Source: Penium margaritaceum
Taxonomy: Eukaryota > Streptophyta > Zygnematophyceae > Desmidiales > Peniaceae
Direction: 5' to 3'
Assembly: GCA_023375785.1 (NCBI GenBank)
Contig: SZWC01007334.1
Location: forward strand, 1 to 35,502
Length of the DNA stretch: 35,502 bases
The position numbers and the translations under genes are program-made. The notes below the pieces were generated by a model, which was not told the DNA's origin, did no database searches, and worked only from the letters and a program-made list of their open reading frames with translations. This document shows, piece after piece, positions 19,986 through 30,256 of the stretch (position 1 is its first letter; the number at the start of each line of letters is the position of its first letter).

Positions 19986-21790
19986 CTGTTCGCAGCCTCT
20001 TGCTACACCATCTCCACTAGGTGCCAGAGTTGTGGCCAACGTTGCAACCTCTTGTCCACCACCACCAACCATAGGACATTGTGCCCGAAAATGACCAGGC
20101 AGCATGCACATGTGGCAAATTCCATCGCAGAAGGCTGTGTTGCAACACTCACGCACTGCCTATTGCTCTTCATTGTCGCTACTGCGCTTGTGTTTGGGGA
20201 CCTTGTNTCCACCAGCCTTCTTGGCTCGAGGATTTGTGGACTGCTTGCCCTTGACCCCGCCCTACAGTCTGGCTAGCCCACTAGCTCCTGCGGCATCCAT
20301 GCACGTGTTCCAGCATTGGTGTGCACGCGTACTTAGTCATACACCTTATTTGTACTTCATGTTCACAAAATACACTTCACTCATATAGTCACGCAAGGCC
20401 CTCCAGCTTGTCCTAGCCTAACTGGTTGGCGTCGTGATGGTCTTGTTCTTAAGTTTCTTCTTGGCCAGACCATCACTAAAGTACTTTAGTAGCAAGCACG
20501 TCCGGTACTTGAAGGTTTGGGTCTCATTGTCCTGAGGAAAGCTTTTGGTTTCCTCCACGAGCGCAGTAAACTTTCTCAAGTAGACCTCGAGCAAGCTACG
20601 TAGCTGCTTGAAGTTCTTGATCTTGTGGTAGGCACTCTGTGTCTCTTCACAATGGGTGCACTTCTTACACATGATAGCAGAGAAAGCCTTCTACGGCATA
20701 TGCTGCCACTCAAGGTGGAGCTGCTACGCACTCCACTCCTCAGCCACGTACTTGAAGAGCTTGTCCTTAGATTGCGTCGTGGTATGGATAGCCCCACTGG
20801 TCTATTGGTGCCTCGTGGACACGCAAAACATGCACTATTAAACTCAGCCAATTGGCTAGCTTTGCGCTATTCTAAAAGATCTCCACACTATAGAGGAAGG
20901 ACATGTTCATGATCGGCCCCAAAGTCGTCGCAATAGGTAACTCCTTATTGCCATCGGTGGTTGCGTCAGCACCTGTGGCATGCTTTAGTTTCTAATGCAT
21001 CTGCACCTGGGTCACCTTCTGCAATGCCTTGTCGAGGTTGACGCATTAATGGGTTGCCTCATGAGCCACCAAAAATTGTAGCTGGTGATCACAGTTGAGG
21101 TCTACAATGCTCTGCCTGATGAAGGCGAGCATGTGGATGAATGCGAACCTAAGCTCTGATGTTGTCAGAGCGTCGGCTATTACTTCAAGGGCCTTGCGTT
21201 GTCCTTTTACCTTTACCCAATACATGAGAGTACCATTTTCATACACGTCTCTGAGTAGTCCCACCTTTTAAAGAAAGCTGTCATCAGCGATGACGCTCGA
21301 GCAGATGTGAGTCTATCCCATCGCATTCATGTCGTAAGAAGGAGGGTGCCCCCAATCCCCCAAGTGGTATCACACCTCCGTTGTCAGTGGTGATCTTGAG
21401 TCAGCCCGACGTCTCCGAAGCCAACCCAGCAAGCCTTCGGCTGTCATTGCAAATTGCCTTCGTAGCAAAGTCTTCCAGCTTGTGCTCGCAAGAACTTCCC
21501 GCGTGGCTGCTTTTGGTGCCTTTGCTGCTGTCTGTAGCCTCTTTGTTGTCGGCAACTTTAGGCAATCTGGCGTATGCCTTGTCCCNCGCACGACAATGGC
21601 AATGATTGTGATCCTTTTTTCCTTTGCCTTTGTTAATGTCATGCAATTTGTCGGGGTCCACGCTCAGGTTGTCCTCCTTGAGTACATCCGTCGTTGCATG
21701 GGAGTCATCCACGTATACGGCAACGTGCTTGTCGATCCCTTTTTTTCTTCCGCTTCTTGATGTCGCCAAGCTTAGCAAGCGTTGCCTTCA
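19986..21790 (-). pseudogene. Family A (-) gag with CCHC zinc knuckle, decayed
   Basis: Minus-strand gag region. A clear nucleocapsid zinc knuckle, CHMCMLPGHFRAQC, lies at about 20080-20125 and has exact C-x2-C-x4-H-x4-C spacing. Upstream is a capsid-like segment, AYHKIKNFKQLRSLLEVYLR, then FKYRTCLLLKYFSDGLAKKK (20440-20640). Further upstream is MGLLRDVYENGTLMYWVKVKG (about 21200-21264) and a Lys/Asp/His-rich stretch (21400-21780). Two single N bases (20205, 21586) lie in readable frames. Several stops make it non-functional. The zinc knuckle is certain; the N-terminal limits are not. Confidence 0.78.
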
Positions 21791-22803
21791 GTGGTACAGT
21801 TGCCTTTGGTTTAGCAAACGTGCTCGCGGCAGTGGCTCCCAAGATTTACAGTCCACCAAGGGCGTGTGATGGGATTGTCACCACATTGTCCTTGTTGGTC
21901 TTGGAGGGCCCGGCACTTGCTATTCTCTTGCAACTCACACGAGAAGACTATTGTAAGGGTCATCCCACAACCTTAAGGAGGCGTCACTTCCTGAATTCTC
22001 CTTGCTCTAGAAATTGGTGGGGCAAATTTTAAACTTACTTCTATCTTTCTAGGCCACCACGGTCGGTACAATCACGTGGTAGTAAAATACTGTTTTTCTA
22101 CGCCAACATGGTCAAGAATGTTATGTGGATTCAAGCGAACACCATAAGCCATGACTCGCAACACTTGGTAACCTAGAAATCCTTGGAAACAAAACCAGTA
22201 CAAAAAGCACAAAGAACACAATAATCTGAGCACCGCTCACTTGGTGAGGAGGAGGGAAGGGGGGTCAACTCTAACCTAGAGTTTGTACCCTCTCATACTC
22301 CTCCTCACTCCTTTTTGTCTACAAGTCTTCCTTGGCCTCCTTTTGAATCCTCTTGGCACGTCTTGTGCCTCCTTGGAGACATCTCCATTGTGCCCCACTA
22401 CGATAAGGGAGGCCTCCAAAAATTCTCCAAGCATCTCCTTCCTTCTTATTATTTTTCTCTCTAATGATGAGAGGCACATGACTTGGGACAGGGCACTGGT
22501 CCAATTTTTGTTGAAGGAGGGGAAGGGAAACCTTGCAAAAGGGAAAGAACAGTGATTTGGGAAGTGGACACTCCCCATCGAGCCCCACGAAAATCCACGT
22601 AGATCTAATGGGAGGAGGAGCCTAGAGGAGCTTAAAAATGAAAAGAGCTTCTCAAGATATTTCTAACACACTTGACGGTGCTCAAAACAGTTACGTTGTC
22701 AGTCCCAACTCTCCTATGGTGTTTTTGGTGCTACTGCAGGTCCTCATGGTGTTTTGTATGTCACGTGACCATCGGAATCATCGCACACTTGGTTGCGATG
22801 GTT
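21791..22803 (-). other. 5' leader of family A (-)
   Basis: About 1 kb between the 5' LTR and gag. Open frames near 22276-22588 exist on both strands but carry no recognised motif. I see no RNA gene or other element in it. Confidence 0.5.
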
Positions 22804-22821
22804 GTCCTGCTGTGAAAACCA
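22804..22821 (-). other. Candidate primer-binding site of family A (-)
   Basis: On the minus strand, one base after the 5' LTR end, TGGTTTTCACAGCAGGAC begins with TGG as a tRNA-primed site should. It is not the common initiator-Met site (TGGTATCAGAGC). The tRNA it would pair with is not identified. Confidence 0.55.
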
Positions 22822-22822
22822 G

Positions 22823-23549
22823 TATAACGAGTAAGCTCTCCAGCTCGTACACAAAAGTCATTGTCAAAGCTCATAGAATGGCATCCAGAGCTTGCTGGAG
22901 GGGGTTTTCCCCTTACGCCACTCTTGGGGGCAATCGTCATCAACAACCCGTGCAGGGAGACTCGAATATGTTGTGTATCCGGGAGCGCGTTTCCACTGTC
23001 AACTTGTCCTCAAGTCATGGGTTCCAAGCGAGGGGGGTATTACTTTGTACTCGTTTATTTGTATGAGTTTTTTTTGTAAAAAAAACTCAAATTTTGTACT
23101 GAATGAGCTTGAGTTGTGTTTTCTATGCAATGGTACAAAATTGTCACGTTCCAGGCACGTCCAATAGTTTCACGCCGGAACTCTTGTTTCTCTCTCACTC
23201 CTCATTCCCTTGCTCTCTCTATATCTCTCTCTATTGCTCTCCTCACTCATTCAAGGAGGCAAGGAAGAAAGGATGAGGACAAGGGCTGGAGGCCACAGGC
23301 ATCAACCCTTGAGGCCTCACAACCTCATGGCTATCGATGGAACGACCAGCTCGATCGGTGTCCAGCAGGTGACTGACCGATGGTGCGCCAGTCACCTGAC
23401 CAGCCGCTGGCTATCCAGCCAGCCGGCAGCCAACTGGCCGGCGTTCAGCGAAGGGCTGGCCGCGGGCCAGCCTTGCTGTGGCAAGGGGTGGTGTCCAACC
23501 ACCCCTCTCTTTGGCAAGGAGGGAGGGCCGAACCGGCCCTACCGCTGAA
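22823..23549 (-). repeat. 5' LTR of family A (-), 727 bp
   Basis: On the minus strand it starts TTCAGCGGTAGG at 23549 and ends GTTATA at 22828-22823. It aligns with the 3' LTR 15539-16389 throughout: the AGAGAGGGGTGG region, the GC-rich CCGGC block, TGAGGCC, AGTCTCCCTGCAC, CCATTCT and GAGCTGGAGAGCTTACT. The many differences between two LTRs that were identical at insertion indicate an old event. Confidence 0.9.
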
Positions 23550-23554
23550 TGGCT
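23550..23554. other. Target-site duplication TGGCT (right copy)
   Basis: Identical to 15534-15538 on the other side of A(-). It marks the integration point in family B (-). Confidence 0.88.
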
Positions 23555-24400
23555 TGTGTCTTTGTGAGGATTTATTGCGTTTCTTCCTAGATATTGTAGA
23601 AATCCCTACAGTAAATGTCAAAAACAAGAACATTGCTTTGGCCCTGTAACACTGCCGGTGTGGCATGAAGTTTAGCGTAGACCACCTAGAATGGAATTTT
23701 ACTTGTTGCGGTGGAAGATGAAAAGTTGTATGCAAGTTCGGCGGTTGGAAATTTGGCTGTCCAAGCAGTGTAGTGTGGCTTGCATAAGTGTGGAGAAGTT
23801 GTTCTAGCGTTTCATTGGTCCGCTTGGTTTACTTGTCGTTTTGGGGATGGGACGTTTTTGATAGCTTCATCTGAATACTATAACGTATCATCAACTCATG
23901 CCAAAAAAGGCTAGTGAAGCGGTCATCTCTGACGTTGATGATGGTACATGGCACGGAGTGTGACCATATGACACGACTTGAAAACAGACACACTCTTCCT
24001 TCTGCGGTGACTGTGGTCGTTGCTCGAATGAAGTGTGACATTTTAGAGAATTTGTCCACCACCACGAGGATGGCGTCATTGCCTACCAGAGGGGCGGGCA
24101 ATCCTATCACCATGTCCATGCTCATGTTGACCTACTGCTCCGTTGGAACAAGAAGTGGTTGGAGTAGACCTAGTGGCCTTGTGCAATTAGACTTTTGCCA
24201 CTGACAGGTGTCGCATGTTTTGTAGGAGGCTAACATGTGAGTCTACATCGTGTCCCACCAGTGGTACTTCATTAGCTTCCTGAGCAACCTGTCCTTGCCA
24301 AAGTGTCCACCTGGATAAGTATTGTGGCACTCCTCCACCTCCATCTGTCATAGCTCCTCATTTTGTGGAACGACAACCTGGCGAGTGAAATTTCCTCAGT
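23555..24400 (-). pseudogene. Family B (-) integrase, zinc-binding and core domains
   Basis: Minus-strand reading: a decayed zinc-binding region with MKYHWWDTM and KTCDTCQWQKS (24180-24270), then SMDMVIGLPAPLVGNDAILV, VVDKFSKMSHFIRA (first catalytic Asp, 24020-24120), INVRDDRFTSLFWHEL (second Asp, about 23890-23940) and KTSHPQNDK (about 23835). Past a frame change, the NETLEQLL-like region and a PTAELAYNFSSSTATSK-like stretch (23650-23800) match B(+) at 30300-30420. The gene is cut at 23555 by A(-) and continues at 15533. Order and motifs are those of Metaviridae integrase. Confidence 0.9.
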
Positions 24401-24559
24401 ATGGTTTGTCGAAACAAAACCTGGTCTTTTGTGGCCAATTATCTCCTTGTAATCCTTCGTAAACAGCCTTGTGAGTTACGGATCTCGTTTGATGTGTAGC
24501 GTGCTGAGTTAGGTCGTTAGATTTGGTTGTCAATGTAGAGCATCGGCTGGGTTTTTTTT

Positions 24560-24900
24560 TCAAGTCGGTACTCTATGTCGTAGTGAAAGTTGGACCTGAG
24601 GAATTCCATCCCTTGAGTTTGTCAATGCTTTAGTCTTGAGATGTTTCAGGGTGTGATGAATCGTTGCAGAAGATGAATCGTTAGTATTCCAAGTAGAACC
24701 CCCATCGTGTGAATACGTATACAACTGCGAGCATCTCTTTCTGGTGCACCACATACTTAAGTTCCAGCCCACGTAACTTTTACATTATGTACGCGACCGG
24801 TTCCCCGCTGCTGTAGTATTGGAGGAGAACGACTCCAATAGCTCAATTGGACGCGTCAGAGGCATGTAGTCAAGCGTTGGATCCGCCAATCATAAGAGGG
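24560..24900 (-). pseudogene. Family B (-) RNase H, decayed
   Basis: Minus-strand fragments in two frames: a SDASN, stop, AIGVVLLQYYSSGEPVAYI stretch (about 24780-24860), then KLRGLELKYVVHQKEMLAVV and FTRWGFYLEY (24690-24775). They match the DAS-x-x-x-x-G-x-V-L-x-Q and H-x-K-E-M-L-A-V-V blocks of gypsy RNase H. A stop follows the first block. The segment between RNase H and integrase (24400-24560) is unrecognisable. Confidence 0.82.
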
Positions 24901-25640
24901 CACTTCTCAAAGATTGAGATGCTTTGTGTTTGCTGTCCTCCCAACTCTACTCGGCGGCTTTACAATTAAGATCAAAGAGAAGTGCCAAAACTCAAGTGAA
25001 GTCCTCACAAATTGACCGTAATAGTTGCATAAGCCAAAAAATGCTTGGATGTCCTGTACATTGCTAGGCATCGGCAAATCAGCTATTACCTCCACCTTTT
25101 TCGGGCCCATGGTGATCCGTCCACCGCCAATGATGTGGCCCAAAAACTCTATCGAACGGCAACCAAAGTCAAATTTTAAGAGTTTTCATACTAAATTTTC
25201 TCTCTTTGTACAGCCTTGAGATTTTTTTTAGATGCCCATTATGCTCCTCTGAGACGTGGCTATTCACCAAGACGTTGTCAAAGTACATGATGACAAAGTC
25301 CTGAAGGTACAGGCAAAATGTGTTATTCATCGCAAACATAAATATTGTAGGGGCATTTGTGAGTCCAAACGTCGTCATAATGGTCTCAAAGTGCCCGTAT
25401 TGTGTGGAGAATACTGTCTTCATGATGTTTGCATGAGATACGTGGATCTGCTGATAGCCGCTGTGGATGTTTTGGGCCATGCAAAGTTGTTCAAAATGTT
25501 CATCCGCTTGCAGAAGAGGGTATTGTTCCTTGAAGGTGATGTCCTTCAATGCTCAGCACTCTGTGCACATTCACATTGTCCTATCTTTTCTTTTTACAAA
25601 AAGTACATTTTCCGTAGGGTTATGTTGAGGTTCTCATAAA
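24901..25640 (-). pseudogene. Family B (-) reverse transcriptase, catalytic site altered
   Basis: Minus-strand reading of the gypsy RT: DITFKEQYPLLQADEHFEQL (I-T-x-K-N-x-Y-P-L-P block, about 25540), MAQNIHSGYQQIHVSHANI, FSTQYGHFETIMTTFGLTNA, FMFAMNNTF, then DFVIMYFDNVLVNSHVSEEH (25250-25300). After a break come MGHIIGGGRITMGPKKVEVI and LPMPSNVQDIQAFFGLCNYY (25020-25143). YxDD reads YFDN at 25285-25274. The reading matches B(+) 29220-29790 throughout. Stops and one frameshift remain. Confidence 0.92.
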
Positions 25641-26400
25641 ACCCAGACCGAGCATCTTGCCTAGCTATTTCCTGAGTTTGGTCAACTCGTGGTCTCTCAT
25701 CCGACAGGTCCCTTTTACCGTCCATCTACTGTCCGGCTTCGGGTATATCTTGTGGTTGACGTTTCACTGCGGAGGCAGCTCTTGGGTTAGTTTGTTAGGA
25801 AAATCCCCTTTGAACTCCTGGACGAGTGGTGTAAACTCCGCCAAAAAGGTTGTGAGATATTCAGGTGTCGAGGCCGATGTGGTTGCCTTGGCGGTTGCGA
25901 CTTCTTCCACTTCCTTGGTCTTCACGTGGACTAGTCTCGCTTGAGCTCCACATGGCAGATATCTCTTTGCTAGGTCCAAAGATATTGGCTATCGTTGCGG
26001 CTGTTGTGACATCTTTTGCTGCTTCCACCTCTCCTACTTCCCGTAACCGTCGTTATGTTTTGGGTCGTTCAATCAGAGGTAGATGTCAAAGTTCTCCCAT
26101 TAATGTTGGCGTGGACTGATTTGCTATTCCAGTCTTCCTGTGGATTGAGCTAACATAGAAAAACTGGCCCTAAGATGCTTTTGATATCACTCATTGGGCA
26201 ATTCCTCCAAACCATTGCGTCATGCAGATCTCCAATTTACAATCAGGAAGGCTCACGGGGTTGACCAATTTGCAGTTGACAGTGAACATGTTTTCCTTCA
26301 AACATCCCTGGTTTTGTCTGTAAACCTAGCTTCCAAACCATGTCGTTGCTGAAAAAACTATGAGAAGCTCCTTTGTTGAGTAGTGACGTGCCTTTCTATA
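25641..26400 (-). pseudogene. Family B (-) protease and protease-RT linker, decayed
   Basis: Minus-strand equivalent of 28380-29040 in B(+). The protease-like block reads LLNKGASHSFFSNDMVWKLG (about 26310-26370), in which the catalytic Asp position is Asn. Further 3' is MDLAKRYLPCGAQARLVHVK, then ATAKATTSASTPEYLTTFLA and FPNKLTQELPPQ (25764-25979). This matches the linker MAKRYLRHGTQV / LPNELPKNYHQ in B(+). Assignment rests mostly on the colinear copy. Confidence 0.65.
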
Positions 26401-26655
26401 ATGTTTACAATCCCTTGGCTGGACTTGTAGCAATATCACTGCTTTGTCGTCCTTGCACCCCTCGTCAAAATTTGTGATCTCGGTAATGTGAGCTGGTCAG
26501 ATGGACGTTCGGTCAGTGCATGTTTTTTCGACTAGACAGGAGCCTCACCCTCTAATCTTGTCTTTAGCCATTTCTCAACTCCTCATTCTTTTTCTATGGC
26601 ATTCGCTCCTTTTTGACATGTTGATGTTGTTTTTGACAGTGGCACGTGATATGAT
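26401..26655 (-). pseudogene. Family B (-) gag C-terminal segment left of the B(+) insertion
   Basis: Minus-strand sequence matching B(+) 28110-28300: GAATGAGGAG, GAGAAATGGC, GAGGCTCCTGTCT and CAGCTCACATT occur in the same order. It stops at the B(+) LTR start (26656). The upstream half of this gag resumes at 31591. No zinc knuckle is visible. Confidence 0.75.
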
Positions 26656-26850
26656 TGATACGTCCCTGACGTACATGAGTCCCTAAAACTCCCAAGTGGG
26701 CATTTATGTTCTTACACTCATGGCCCACCGCGTGGCGACTTCAGGATTTTCTTGCCGTTCGGCCAAGAGCATTTTGGCCGACTGCCTCGAATCGTCTTCT
26801 GTCCTGCACCTCATCCCTTTGGACCACCTACATTTTGCTTGGTGAAAAAC
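26656..26850 (+). repeat. 5' LTR of family B (+), internally deleted (~195 bp)
   Basis: Starts TGATACGTC and runs AGTCCCTAAAACTC, GGGCATTTATG, CATGGCCCACCGCGTGGCGA, CTTCAGGATTTT, TTCGGCCAAGAGC, CACCTCATCCC, CACCTACATTTTGCTTGGTG. It ends right before the primer site. The 3' LTR (31087-31585) has about 300 bp more in the middle, between the GCCAACTGC and CGCACCTCATCC blocks. Confidence 0.85.
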
Positions 26851-26851
26851 T

Positions 26852-26863
26852 TGGCATCAGAGT
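26852..26863 (+). other. Primer-binding site of family B (+), initiator-Met-like
   Basis: TGGCATCAGAGT follows the 5' LTR and matches the widespread plant initiator-Met site TGGTATCAGAGC at 10 of 12 positions. It marks the start of minus-strand DNA synthesis. Confidence 0.75.
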
Positions 26864-27190
26864 GCAACAACACTAGAGGGACAACCAGCACATTAATTAC
26901 CTGGCAACAATCTTGCAGGAGTCCTCAGCTTATCTCCACTGTTTAGAATATCACAGAATTTGTGACAAAAATAGTGAGCAGAGCAAGCGCAACCGGCGAC
27001 AGGCAGAAGACCCAAGTGAGTACTTTGGCAATGCCAGATCAACAGCATGCGAACAATGCCGCTCTCCAGGTGACCTAGGCAATAACGATTAATTTTGCAA
27101 AGAATGGTGCATCACCAACAAACCGGACGGCCAATTTGGTGACAGACCCATCAGGCTCTGCAAACCCTTCCCCCACATCAAAGCCTGTTG
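26864..27190 (+). other. 5' leader of family B (+)
   Basis: Non-coding leader between primer site and gag. A weakly open stretch with Ser/Pro-rich coding begins about 27136. No other feature seen. Confidence 0.45.
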
Positions 27191-28320
27191 AATCAACACC
27201 CGGCACAATGGGAGGCACCGGTAGACAAGCACAAATCAATGAAGACCTGTACCAGAAACTTTCGGGACTTGAGAGTCTCAACACTCAAAGCGGCGATGGA
27301 GGAGCTTCGATTTTCTTGTGCATGCAAAGCAATACTGAACAAGATAAATCCACAACTCTCAAGTGAATCCCAGATTTGACCGGTACTTTACGAGCCATTC
27401 AATCCTGCAAAATCTAAGCAACCAACGGTCAGGATGTCGTTGACTCATTTGGAAGTGTATTTCACCACTATGAGGGTAAACAATGAAAAAAGAGAACTTA
27501 CCTCGTGGCCTCATTTTTGTGTGGCACGGCTTTGATTTGGTGGTCCAATCTAAGGGCCATACAATGGCAGTAGGAGACCGACGGCGCTGTATCAACGGCT
27601 CTTGCGACCGATCTCACATCGTCGACTCCAGGCATACTACCTCTCAAGCACACCAATCCAACGTGGCAAAAATCTCTCACGCCACCGGAAAGATAGAGCA
27701 AATTTGCGCACACTACACTCACTCGCTTTGGGAAGCTGAACGAGAAATCTGCAGCACGGTACAAACTCCAACAGCTGTGTAAACATTCCAACATGACAGA
27801 GTACACTCGGTGTTTCTGCAAAATCATCACCAGCAGTGACATTGTCCCCATCAAACTATCTTTCTACTGCAACAACGGCCTCAAGCGAGATGTTTGGTGA
27901 GCAATCGCCAAGATGAACTTTTGCAAACGATCACAGCAGCCATTGCATCGATAGTGCCAACTACAATGCTCGGATGCAGGAGTCCAACGGCTGGCGATCC
28001 CAACGCCACAATCCTTATCATGGGGGAGGGAAGTCGCAATTGGCAGAACCTCATCTCTAATGGAGATTGACTCCTTCAATCAGCGTAGTCAATGGCTCTG
28101 CTGAACTTACAGAAAACCGGGTCGTATCTCACGCAACTTTTGAAAGCGGCAACAGCAAGCAAAAAAGGGAAAAAAAATCATAGAAAAAGAGTGAGGAGAA
28201 GAGAAATGGCAGAGGGCAAGAGTAGACGGCGAGGCTCCTGTCTGGTCAAAAGTATATGCGCCTACCGATCGCCCATCCGAGCAGCTCACATTGCCGTCGA
28301 TGAGGGTTTCTGAGACCGCA
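27191..28320 (+). pseudogene. Family B (+) gag, decayed
   Basis: Plus-strand gag in shifting frames. The start region carries GTGRQAQINEDLYQKLSGLE (about 27210-27280). The capsid part has ALIWWSNLRAIQWQ (about 27530-27570), matching the LSWWSNLKAIQQQ block of B(-), then LTRFGKLNEKSAARYKLQQL and FCKIITSSDIVPIKLSFY (27715-27870). The tail is Lys-rich (KKGKKNHRKRVRRREMAEGK, near 28160). No CCHC knuckle was found. Multiple stops show it is inactive. Confidence 0.82.
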
Positions 28321-28369
28321 AAGTTCGATATGGGGTATGTGGATAACCAACCAACGATAGTGCTATGAG

Positions 28370-29040
28370 CACAACTGAGGGGTTGTAAAAGTTGTAGAAC
28401 AGTACCGGCACTACTAGATGGAGGAGCCTTTTATAGTTTTGTCAACAACGACATGGTTCGGAAGCTAGGTTTGCAGATCAAACCAGGAGTCTTTGAAGGA
28501 AGAACCTTCAACGGATAACTATAGAACCGTCAACCTTGTGAACCAGTCCGGCCATAAATTGGAGACCAAACTTAATGGTCTAGAGGACTTGCCGAATGAG
28601 CGACCAGATAATCATCCTCGGGCGAGATTTACTGCACCAGCACAATTTGCAGGTTGACTAGAGCAGTGGAGCAGTTTACATGAACACTAATGGAAGAAAA
28701 TGATGCTTGCCTCTGCTCAAGCGACCGACAACACATCAGCGGTTACAGGAAGCAAATGAGGTGGAAGCAGCAATAGAGGAGAATATTGCAACAGCTACAA
28801 AACGCCAACCGATATCCTTGGACATGGCCAAGCGATACCTGAGGCATGGAACTCAAGTGTGACTAGTCCACGTGGAAGTAAGAGAAGCGGGAGAAATCGT
28901 AGCTGCCAAAGCACCACCGAAGGCATCAACACTTGAGAAGTTTGTAGCATTACCACAAGAGTTTGCAAAACTCATCGAGGAGTTTGAAGGGGTTTATCCT
29001 GATGAACTACCCAAGAATTACCACCAAGTTGTTAGATAAA
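28370..29040 (+). pseudogene. Family B (+) protease and linker to RT, decayed
   Basis: The block TVPALLDGGAFYSFVNNDMV, then RKLGLQIKPGVFEG (28400-28500), resembles a retropepsin active site (L-L-D-S/T-G-A-x-x-x-F). Here the residue after Asp is Gly (DGG), so the catalytic triad is altered. Downstream, an LEDLPNERPD-like stretch, MAKRYLRHGTQV and a PDELPKNYHQ-like stretch (near 29000) lead into RT. Confidence 0.72.
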
Positions 29041-29800
29041 CCATCAGATACATGTGAAATTGGACAGCAAACTGACGGTGAAGGGGACCTATCGGATGAA
29101 CGATCACGAGCTGACTGAACTCAAGAAGCATGTGGATGAGATGCTTAGGTAGGGGTTCATCCGACCCTTCACGTCATCCTAGCAACGTCAGTACTCTTGG
29201 TGAAAACAAGAACAGGAGAGATACGGATGTGTGTGGACTACCAAGAATTGGACAAAATCACCATCAAGAACTGCTACCCCCCCTCCCACGTGCAGATGAA
29301 AATTTTGACCAACTCTGTGGGGCCCGAACCTTCAACAAAACTGACCTACTCATAGGCTATTACCAGATCCGTGTATCTTACAAGGACGTCGAGAAGACAA
29401 CATTTTGCACCCTACATGGGCACTTTGAGTTCATGATCATGCCAATTGGACTCACAAACGGCCCTGTAATATTTATGGCTGTGATGAACAGCATTTTTTA
29501 CTTGTAACTCGACGATTTTTTCATCGTGTATCTTGACGGCATCTTGGTGTATAGCCGCAGCCTGGAGGAGTACAATGGACATCTCCGAAAAGATCTCAAA
29601 TTTTATTAAGAGATGAATTCTTAAAAAAAACTCTCAAAGCACGACTTCGTTCACTAGTTGATTGAGTTTTTTGGCCACATCATCGGTGGCGGATGGATCA
29701 CCATGGAATAAAAAAGCAAAGAGGCGGTTGTGAATTGGCCGACGCCCACAAACGCTTGGGATGTCCAAGTGTTTTTGGGCTTCTACAGCTTGGACATCCG
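29041..29800 (+). pseudogene. Family B (+) reverse transcriptase, catalytic site altered
   Basis: RT blocks in order, across two or more frames: LKKHVDEMLR, FIRPFTSS, VLLVKTRTGEIRMCVDYQEL, DKITIKNCYPP (29110-29285), FDQLCGARTFNKTDLLIGYY, QIRVSYKDVEKTTF (29310-29405), LHGHFEFMIMPIGLTNGPVI, FFIVYLDGILVYSRSLEEYN (about 29518-29580) and FFGHIIGGGWITM (29670-29710). The YLDD dyad reads YLDG at 29529-29540. Stops occur at 29158, 29505 and later. Confidence 0.93.
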
Positions 29801-29859
29801 GGCATCGTCAATTCGTGAAGGACTATGCCCGGGTGTCAGTGCCTCTCTCTGATCTCACC

Positions 29860-30255
29860 CGGAAAACCACTGAGTGGAATTGGGAAGACAGCAAAAAAAG
29901 AAGCATTTAACTCTTTGAGAAACGCTATGACCCTGGCACCCACCTTACAATTGGCAGATTTAACGATGGATTACATCATGACCACCGATGCATCTGATCG
30001 AGCCATCGGAGCCATTCTCCTACAAGATAAATTGGTTTGGAGGACAACCGATTGTGTATGTGTCAAGAAAACTATGCAAGCCAGAACTGAACTACTGAGT
30101 ACACGAGAAGAAGATCCTTGCAGTTGTGCATGCGTTCATGACATGACAATGCTATTTAGAATACCAGTGATGTATCGTCTGCACCGACCGTCACCCCCTT
30201 AAGTATCTCAAGTCCCAGCCAAATCTAAGCCGTGGACAAAATCGATGGATGGAGT
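29860..30255 (+). pseudogene. Family B (+) RNase H, decayed
   Basis: Blocks: ALTLAPTLQLADLTMDYIM, TTDASDRAIGAILLQDK (29930-30030), then in other frames GGQPIVYVSRKLCKPELNY, EKKILAVVHAFM (30040-30140) and VCTDRHPLKYLKSQPNLSRG (30175-30235). The DAS and TDR acidic residues are present. Frame changes occur at about 30030 and 30140. It ends at the N at 30256. Confidence 0.9.
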
Positions 30256-30256
30256 T
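30256..30256. other. N at a coding discontinuity (probable compressed gap)
   Basis: Left of this N the reading is the end of RNase H (QPNLSRGQNRWME). Right of it the reading is in the integrase after most of the core domain (TNEETELTNQTFEHRL). The intervening zinc-binding and core region, present in B(-) at about 23830-24400, is missing. A single N that coincides with the jump suggests a gap closed to one base. Confidence 0.65.

Noticed and set aside
20205..20205. N at 20205 as a compressed assembly gap
   Set aside because: The gag reading on both sides stays in the same frame and in the expected order, so a single uncertain base is enough.
21586..21586. N at 21586 as a compressed assembly gap
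   Set aside because: A minus-strand frame reads straight through it with no repeat or jump at the position.
22276..22588. Paired ORFs on both strands in the A(-) leader as host genes
   Set aside because: No motif; they lie inside the boundaries of A(-), between 5' LTR and gag, where a non-coding leader is expected.
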